DNA from: Hymenobacter aranciens
Lineage (GTDB): Bacteria > Bacteroidota > Bacteroidia > Cytophagales > Hymenobacteraceae
DNA: 64,000 bases
NCBI RefSeq assembly: GCF_030580865.1
Contig: NZ_JAUQSY010000002.1
Coordinates: forward strand, 372,001-436,000
Direction: 5' to 3'
A program made the position numbers and the translations under genes. Below are positions 58,825 to 64,000 of the stretch, one piece after another (position 1 is the stretch's first letter; each line of letters opens with the position of its first letter). The notes below the pieces were generated by a model. It was not told the origin of the DNA. It searched no databases and was given only the letters and a program-made list of their open reading frames with translations.

Positions 58825-60486
58825 CTACTTCCGCACAAACTGAACGGACTGCTTGTCCTTGCCATAAATTATCTGACAGATATACAACCCCTTGGCGATA
58901 CCCGGCAACGGTAGCTGCTCCACTGCAGCGGCGGCCGTCACCTCACGAGTGGTCACCAGCCGCCCGCGCGAGTCGATGATGCGTACCTGCAGGGGCTGCC
59001 CGCGCAAATTCAGCGGCACGGTCATTTGCAGCATGCCGTCATCAGTGGGGTTTGGGTACACGGCGAAGGGCGTATCGCCCGGCTCGGGCGTGGGCGGCTT
59101 CAGGGTCTTGGCAAAGGTGTTGGCGCCCGTAAAGTTGGGCAAGCCGTACCCCAGACTGCTATTTGGCGTGCCGGGCTGCGACGAAGTGCTGCTCAGGGCC
59201 TGAATTATCTGTTGCGCCGTGAGGGTCGGATTGGCCTGCCAGACCCCCGCAATCATACCCGCCAGAATAGGACAGGCAAACGAAGTGCCCGAACCGCGCA
59301 CCACGTTGCCGGCCGGCGAAAGCACCGCCGAATTCAATCCCATTGACACCAAAGTGGGCTTTACCCGCCCGTCGGCCGTCGGCCCATACGAGCTGAACGA
59401 TGCCCGGCGCCCCATCGAATCTACCGCTCCTACCGTCATGATGGAGTCGGCATCAGCCGGAGCCGTGATATAACGCCAGGCCGAATTTCCTTCATTGCCG
59501 GCGGCACTAACCACCAGCATTCCTACCCGGGCCGCCATGGTAGCGGCCCGCGTGGAAATGGCCGTGTGGCCGTTCATATCGGCATACACGTAGCTAGTCG
59601 AAGGGGCGTCGAACTCCGAGTAACCCAGGGAGGAGCTGATGATATCCACCCCGACGGAATCGGCATACTCGGCAGCGGCCAACCAGTTTGCTTCCTCTAC
59701 CGGGTGCTCCGAACTGGCATCCTCGGTGATGCAGAGGTAAAACGAAGCCTTCGGCGCAGTACCGATGTAAAAGCCCTCGCGGTTGCCCGCAATGGTCGAC
59801 AGACAGTTGGTGCCGTGGTTATTACGCAGGTAAACGCTTTTATTACCATCCACGAAGTTGCGGGTGCCCAGCACCCGGTTCTCGGCAAAAAGATGCGCCA
59901 GCGCCGGAATCTGGTCCACGCCGGGGAATCCGGCATCGAAGACGGCAATCTGCATGCCCTCGCCGCGGAAGCCGGCATCGTGCATGGCGATGGCCCCAAT
60001 CAGGTCATTCTGCTTGAAAGCGGGGCCGTACTGGGCACGCGTGCCAGCAGTACGGTTAGCGGTATTGGCGGCGGGTGTGGGCGTGCTGCCCCGGTAAGGT
60101 TTGGGATTTTTGCTCAGAGTCTGGGCCTGGCGCACACTGGGCAGCGCCGCAATGGCCCGTAGCGCAGTGGAGTCGCAGGATACCACGGCGCTATTGAACC
60201 AGCGGGAGGTATACAGCAGCCGTACGCCCGCCACGCCACGCACCTGGGCCACGTAGCTGGGGTTCACGGGCAGGTCGCGGGCCACTACGGCAATGTTTTG
60301 CCGGGAGCGCCGCGCCAGCGCCCGGGCCGACAAAAACTCCTGCGGCCGGCTGACGGCGTAAGGCGAGTTGGCCTTATCGCGGAAATACACGAGATGGCGG
60401 CGCACCACTCCCTGTGCAACGGCCGGGCGGGCAGCCAGCCCCAGCAGCAAAGCCAGGGGAAGAGCAAGCAAAAAAGTTGGTTTCAT
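58825..60486 (-). CDS. S8 family subtilisin-like peptidase with T9SS sorting domain
   Basis: 553 residues from ATG 60486 (MKPTFLLALPLALLLGLAAR, signal peptide). An N-terminal propeptide-like region (HLVYFRDKANSPYAVSRPQE) precedes the S8 domain. The catalytic triad is Asp in MQIAVFDAGFPGVDQ, His in RNNHGTNCLSTIAGN, Ser in GTSFACPILAGMIAG. The C-terminus carries a T9SS sorting domain (FAVYPNPTDDGMLQMTVPLN, with GLYICQIIYGKDKQ). It should be secreted by the T9SS. It follows a lipoprotein gene by 34 bases. Confidence 0.93.
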   Translation of the reverse strand: MKPTFLLALPLALLLGLAARPAVAQGVVRRHLVYFRDKANSPYAVSRPQEFLSARALARRSRQNIAVVARDLPVNPSYVAQVRGVAGVRLLYTSRWFNSAVVSCDSTALRAIAALPSVRQAQTLSKNPKPYRGSTPTPAANTANRTAGTRAQYGPAFKQNDLIGAIAMHDAGFRGEGMQIAVFDAGFPGVDQIPALAHLFAENRVLGTRNFVDGNKSVYLRNNHGTNCLSTIAGNREGFYIGTAPKASFYLCITEDASSEHPVEEANWLAAAEYADSVGVDIISSSLGYSEFDAPSTSYVYADMNGHTAISTRAATMAARVGMLVVSAAGNEGNSAWRYITAPADADSIMTVGAVDSMGRRASFSSYGPTADGRVKPTLVSMGLNSAVLSPAGNVVRGSGTSFACPILAGMIAGVWQANPTLTAQQIIQALSSTSSQPGTPNSSLGYGLPNFTGANTFAKTLKPPTPEPGDTPFAVYPNPTDDGMLQMTVPLNLRGQPLQVRIIDSRGRLVTTREVTAAAAVEQLPLPGIAKGLYICQIIYGKDKQSVQFVRK

Positions 60487-60520
60487 TCGAAATAGAAGGG
60501 CAGCCGGGCAGTTGGGTTGC

Positions 60521-61282
60521 TTACAGCGGGCCGTAGTCAATCAGGAGTTCGTAGCGGGAATTGCCGCGAAAGATGTAATCCGGTGATGGAGTATAAGTCG
60601 GGTCGTCGGTACCGAAATAATAACTCCGGCGGCGCCGCATCACGGGCCCTATTTCCCTGGCATACACCTGTTGATACTGCTTAAGGTAGTAAAGGTCTTC
60701 TGCAAACAAGTCTGAATTGCTTCCTTCGTTGCGCGTAATGAGCGTTTTCGGGTAGGATTTGGTGGGCAGGCCGCGCGGAGCAAGGGTCAGCGGCTGGCCA
60801 ACGCGGTGGTAGCGCCGATTAACATCGATGCTGGTATCAGGACTGCTGCCGTCATAAATGAACTGGTTCCAGCCCTGGTTGTCCCGCACCGGAAAAATCA
60901 GTTCCACCGTGCGGCGGTTATCCCGCAGCAGGGTAACTGTTTCGTTCGTAAAAGTCAGCGTGTACACGCTGTCATTCACCCAGGCATCGGTAGGCAGGGC
61001 GCGCCGCGACCGCACTACGCGGAAAGACTTTTCCCCGCTGGCATTGCGGAATGTATCGACGAGGGCCTCGCGCAGCTGAAAGCTCTTCACGGTAGCCCGG
61101 CCGGCGGTCCAGGCCGTATCGACCACCGCATAGGTGCGCTGCGTATTGATGACCAACGGATAATACTCTACCCCAGACTCAAAGGGAGGAACGAATTCCT
61201 GGTCCTTATTACAGCCCAGCAAGCCGGCTGCCAGCAACAGCCCGCCCCCCGCCAGCTTCCCCAAACGCGACAAGATGTTCAT
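60521..61282 (-). CDS. Hypothetical lipoprotein
   Basis: 253 residues with a lipoprotein signal (LAGGGLLLAAGLLGC, lipid Cys at about 24). The mature part is beta-rich: YYPLVINTQRTYAVVDTAWT, REALVDTFRNASGEKSFRVV, DSVYTLTFTNETVTLLRDNR and RRYHRVGQPLTLAPRG. The C-terminus ends GNSRYELLIDYGPL. It has no family I can name. It is between mnmA and the S8 peptidase on one strand, and in some Bacteroidota similar lipoproteins precede this peptidase, so a functional pair is possible. Confidence 0.7.
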   Translation of the reverse strand: MNILSRLGKLAGGGLLLAAGLLGCNKDQEFVPPFESGVEYYPLVINTQRTYAVVDTAWTAGRATVKSFQLREALVDTFRNASGEKSFRVVRSRRALPTDAWVNDSVYTLTFTNETVTLLRDNRRTVELIFPVRDNQGWNQFIYDGSSPDTSIDVNRRYHRVGQPLTLAPRGLPTKSYPKTLITRNEGSNSDLFAEDLYYLKQYQQVYAREIGPVMRRRRSYYFGTDDPTYTPSPDYIFRGNSRYELLIDYGPL

Positions 61283-61320
61283 AAGTCGAAAAAAAAAACA
61301 ACGGCAGTAAGCTGGTTCTG

Positions 61321-62478
61321 TTATGCCGGCTGACCGGCTGCAGCCGCAAAAGGTACGGGAATTTCACCGATTATGTGACGTTTAATCCAGCCCCCCCCCA
61401 GCACGTCGCGCCCATCGTAGAACACGGCCGCCTGCCCCGGCGTGATGGCGTGCACTGCCTCCTCGAAATACACGCGCACCTCTTCCCCCACCTGCTCCAA
61501 AAAAGCCGGCGAACCGTCGTGGTTATAACGCACTTTCACCACGGCCGGCACCAGACCGCGCCCTTCCAGGGTGGCATATTTGCCGGGGTTCAGCTGGCCT
61601 ACCACCGTAAAGGTGCTGGCCAGCTCGTCGTAGTTACCGAGCACTACTTCGTTGGTATCTGGTCTGATTTCGAGCACGAAAGCCGGGTAGCCCAGCGCCA
61701 CGCCCAGCCCTTTGCGCTGTCCGATGGTGTAGAACGGGTAGCCCTCGTGCTTGCCGATAACGCGGCCGGTTTTGGTCACGAAATTGCCGCCGGTCACGCG
61801 GGCTTCGAGGCCCGGCACGCGGCGGCGCAGGAAACTACGATAGTCATTATCAGGAATGAAGCAGATTTCGTAGCTCTCGGGCTTGTTCACCAGCTCAGTG
61901 AAGCCGCGGCGCCGCGCCTCATCATAGATTTCGGTTTTGCGCATGCCGCCCAGCGGGAACATCGTGCGGCTCAGGCTTTCCTGGCTTACGCCCCAGAGAG
62001 CATAGCTTTGGTCTTTGTTTTCGTCGAGGCCTTTGCTCACCACGTAGCGGCCATCTTCCTGGCGCACATTGGCATAGTGGCCGGTGGCAATATACTGGCA
62101 GCCGAGCTGGTCGGCCCGGCGCAGCAGGGCATCCCACTTGATGTGAGTGTTGCAGAGCACGCAGGGATTGGGCGTGCGCCCGGCCAGGTACTCGTCGGTG
62201 AAGTTGTTGATAACGAAGTCACCAAACTCGTCGCGAATATCGATGATGTAGTGCGGAAAGCCCAGCTGCACCGCAATTTCGCGGGCATCGTTGATGCTGT
62301 CGAGCGAGCAGCAGCCGGTCTCTTTTTTCGAGCCGCCGGCCGAGGCATAGTCCCAGGTTTTCATGGTCATGCCCACTACTTCATAGCCTTGCTCGTGCAG
62401 CAATACGGCCGCTACGCTGCTATCAATACCCCCGCTCATGGCGACGAGGACGCGTCCTTTCGTTGTCTCAGTATTCAT
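61321..62478 (-). CDS. mnmA: tRNA-specific 2-thiouridylase MnmA
   Basis: 385 residues from ATG 62478 (MNTETTKGRVLVAMSGG); a GTG at 62496 is also possible. Motifs: the PP-loop VLVAMSGGIDSSVAAVLLHE, the first catalytic Cys in TPNPCVLCNTHIKWD, the second in SYEICFIPDNDYRSFLR, and TGHYANVRQED. GNFVTKTGRVIGKHEGYPFY and TIGQRKGLGVALG follow. It makes 2-thiouridine at U34 of tRNA Lys, Glu and Gln. A -7 box precedes it. Confidence 0.95.
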   Translation of the reverse strand: MNTETTKGRVLVAMSGGIDSSVAAVLLHEQGYEVVGMTMKTWDYASAGGSKKETGCCSLDSINDAREIAVQLGFPHYIIDIRDEFGDFVINNFTDEYLAGRTPNPCVLCNTHIKWDALLRRADQLGCQYIATGHYANVRQEDGRYVVSKGLDENKDQSYALWGVSQESLSRTMFPLGGMRKTEIYDEARRRGFTELVNKPESYEICFIPDNDYRSFLRRRVPGLEARVTGGNFVTKTGRVIGKHEGYPFYTIGQRKGLGVALGYPAFVLEIRPDTNEVVLGNYDELASTFTVVGQLNPGKYATLEGRGLVPAVVKVRYNHDGSPAFLEQVGEEVRVYFEEAVHAITPGQAAVFYDGRDVLGGGWIKRHIIGEIPVPFAAAAGQPA

Positions 62479-62527
62479 TATGGTTGTGCAATTCACCCGG
62501 AGCTTGAAAGGTTCCGGCCGGCGGATG

Positions 62528-62535
62528 CAAAGGTA
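62528..62535 (-). promoter_or_regulatory. Bacteroidota -7 box TACCTTTG before mnmA
   Basis: Exact match on the minus strand, 49 bases before ATG 62478. The adjacent palindrome arm begins at 62543. Confidence 0.5.
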
Positions 62536-62542
62536 CGCGGCA

Positions 62543-62607
62543 GTGGTTAGTGATTAATGGTTAATGACGTTCTGGGTATTCACCATTAACCATTAATCAC
62601 TAACCAT
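62543..62607. repeat. Palindrome of GGTTAGTGATTAATGG words
   Basis: Arms 62543-62566 and 62584-62607 are reverse complements over 23 of 24 bases. The stop codon of the glycosyltransferase gene begins in the last base. Same family as 33130-33237. Confidence 0.85.
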
Positions 62608-64000
62608 TATTTCCCTCGCCCTTCCACAATGATTTTCAGCGTGTAGAGCAGCACCCTAAAGTCCATTGCCAAGCTCATGTTCTCGATGTATAGGATATCG
62701 AACTTGAGCCGCTCTACCATTTGCTCCACCGTTTCGGCGTAGCCGTACTTCACTTGTCCCAAAGAAGTTAGCCCGGGCCGCACGCGGTGAAGGTGGCGGT
62801 AGTGCGGCGCTATTTTCACAATTTTATCGATGAAGAACTGCCGCTCCGGACGGGGCCCGACGATGCTCATCTCGCCCTTGAGTACGTTCCAGAACTGGGG
62901 CAGCTCATCGAGGCGCACTTTGCGCATGAAGCGGCCCCAGCGCGTGATGCGCGGGTCGTGGTCGGAGCTCAGAGCCGGTCCCATCTTCTCCGCATCCACA
63001 AACATCGAGCGGAACTTGATGATGCGGAAGGGTTCCCCTTGCCGCCCAATGCGCTCCTGGCGGTAAAATACCGGCCCCGGTGACGACAGCTTCACCATAA
63101 TAGCCGTGAAGGCATACACCGGCCAGGCCAGCATCAGAAACAGCGCTGAACCACCAATATCAATCAAGCGCTTGACCATCACCTGCCACACGGGTAGCAG
63201 GTCCTGCTTTATTTCGATGAGCGGCGTACCAAACAGGTGGTTTACCTTCACCGAGCCCAGCAGCATCTGGTACAAATCAGGCAGGATGCTGATGCGCACG
63301 GGCATGCCATCCAGCAGGGTTAGAATATCCTGAATGAGACGATGCTCACTAGGCTCGATGGCGATGACAACCTGCTCCAGCTTCAGAGTTTGCACCAAGG
63401 CTGGCAGGTCGCGGTAAGAGCTTTGCGCGGTCAGCGTGGCCGCCAGTTCGGCGTCGATGGTTTCGCCTACCGGCGCAAACCCAACCAGCCGTAGTCCCAG
63501 GTGCCGGCCGGTACGCTGCAGTTCGCGGAACGTTTCGAGTGCCAAGGCATTAGAGCCTACCAGCAGCGTGGGGAAGAAAATACGGCCTTGCCGAATGAGA
63601 CGCTGCACACTGCTCACGGCAGTGGTGCGCAGGATGGCCGTAATGATGAAATGGACGATAAAATAAGCCGTAAACGTCTTATAGTAAGCCTTGTAATTAC
63701 TCACACCCTGGTCGTCGAGCAACAGGGCGAAGAAGATGACCACTGCCCCCAGCACCGACACCCGGGCCAGCCGGATAATTTCGGCTAGGCGCGATTTGCG
63801 GTAGATGTCGCGGTATTCGCCGAGCAGGGCGTAGAGGGCCGTCCAGAAAGTAGCGATGAAAACAGCCGAGCCGCTCAGCTCGAACAGCACCCCTTCGGTA
63901 AACTGATAACCAGTCAGCTCATCAAGCAGATACTTGCGCAGGAGAAAAAAGCAGAACCACGCCAATAACGCCGCCAGAAAATCGGCGGCCACGAGCTTGA
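62607..64000 (-). CDS. Polyprenyl glycosylphosphotransferase (exopolysaccharide sugar transferase), 5' end beyond the window
   Basis: At least 464 codons; open to the right edge, a GTG at 63992 is unlikely to be the true start because the first membrane helix is already in progress. Four N-terminal helices (ALLAWFCFFLLRKYL and on) and a CoA-binding-like domain (LLVGSNALALETFRELQRTG) precede the transferase domain. That domain shows VKRLIDIGGSALFLMLAWPV, GPVFYRQERIGRQGEPFRII, KFRSMFVDAEKMGPAL, RKVRLDELPQFWNVLKGEMS and IVGPRPERQFFIDK. It attaches the first hexose or other sugar phosphate to undecaprenyl phosphate in polysaccharide synthesis. Confidence 0.92.
   Translation of the reverse strand, partial: KLVAADFLAALLAWFCFFLLRKYLLDELTGYQFTEGVLFELSGSAVFIATFWTALYALLGEYRDIYRKSRLAEIIRLARVSVLGAVVIFFALLLDDQGVSNYKAYYKTFTAYFIVHFIITAILRTTAVSSVQRLIRQGRIFFPTLLVGSNALALETFRELQRTGRHLGLRLVGFAPVGETIDAELAATLTAQSSYRDLPALVQTLKLEQVVIAIEPSEHRLIQDILTLLDGMPVRISILPDLYQMLLGSVKVNHLFGTPLIEIKQDLLPVWQVMVKRLIDIGGSALFLMLAWPVYAFTAIMVKLSSPGPVFYRQERIGRQGEPFRIIKFRSMFVDAEKMGPALSSDHDPRITRWGRFMRKVRLDELPQFWNVLKGEMSIVGPRPERQFFIDKIVKIAPHYRHLHRVRPGLTSLGQVKYGYAETVEQMVERLKFDILYIENMSLAMDFRVLLYTLKIIVEGRGK

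Noticed and set aside
1..64000. tRNA, rRNA or insertion sequence
   Set aside because: No acceptor-stem/T-loop pattern, rRNA block or transposase motif was recognised in either strand.

Overview
The window is chromosomal DNA of a GC-rich member of the Bacteroidota, most likely a Hymenobacter-like bacterium (Cytophagales). The evidence is an LpxC-FabZ fusion, a PorX two-domain regulator, type IX secretion (T9SS) sorting domains on two secreted proteins, a fused alpha/beta E1 2-oxoacid dehydrogenase, and nine exact matches to the Bacteroidota -7 promoter motif TAnnTTTG in front of genes. No rRNA, tRNA, CRISPR array, insertion sequence or phage module was found.

Layout. 1-2277 is an AT-richer accessory patch on the minus strand: a DUF262 protein whose stop codon overlaps the start of a HipA-family kinase that runs off the left edge. 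2337-17071 is mostly housekeeping: parE, an AI-2E-type permease, an exonuclease/GIY-YIG fusion, an aldo/keto reductase, an AraC regulator, acetyl-CoA synthetase with an MHS-type transporter, and a flavin reductase with a decayed partial copy of its 3' end. 16238-18853 (minus) is tsaE-ald-GNAT. 18976-28091 is an envelope block: aminotransferase, porX, HD protein, lpxD, lpxC-fabZ, lpxA and an ABC ATPase. 28139-31592 holds a Uma2 protein, a very acidic protein, a DUF4197 protein and cinA. 32039-37875 is an RND tripartite efflux operon. 38077-41506 holds a broken surface-protein locus, a flavoprotein and a CoA-binding protein. 41527-49107 holds a delta-60 T9SS cargo, a membrane glycosyltransferase-like protein and a sigma factor/VOC/anti-sigma-like/beta-barrel operon. 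49291-58671 holds TrmH, a TamL/BamA-like protein, the E1 dehydrogenase, hemF, a PAP2 phosphatase, a phosphodiester glycosidase, ribE and a zinc-ribbon protein. 58825-62478 (minus) is mnmA-lipoprotein-S8 peptidase, followed by a polyprenyl glycosylphosphotransferase truncated by the right edge.

The most unusual feature of the window as a whole is its intergenic spacers. About twenty contain long, near-perfect palindromes. Many of these have arms made of iterated short words (for example TTAGCTGTTAGCTAATAGCTG, AACTCATAACTCCTAACTC, AATTGGCAATGAGCAATTAA). They fall into about a dozen sequence families. They supply stop codons, start codons and terminal residues to neighbouring genes, and in one case a single arm is read in frame inside an E1 dehydrogenase. 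The DUF262-HipA pair at the left edge is the best candidate for an undescribed two-gene system.

Start sites were chosen from family alignment by eye and from promoter position. All functions are inferred from motifs; no search was run.
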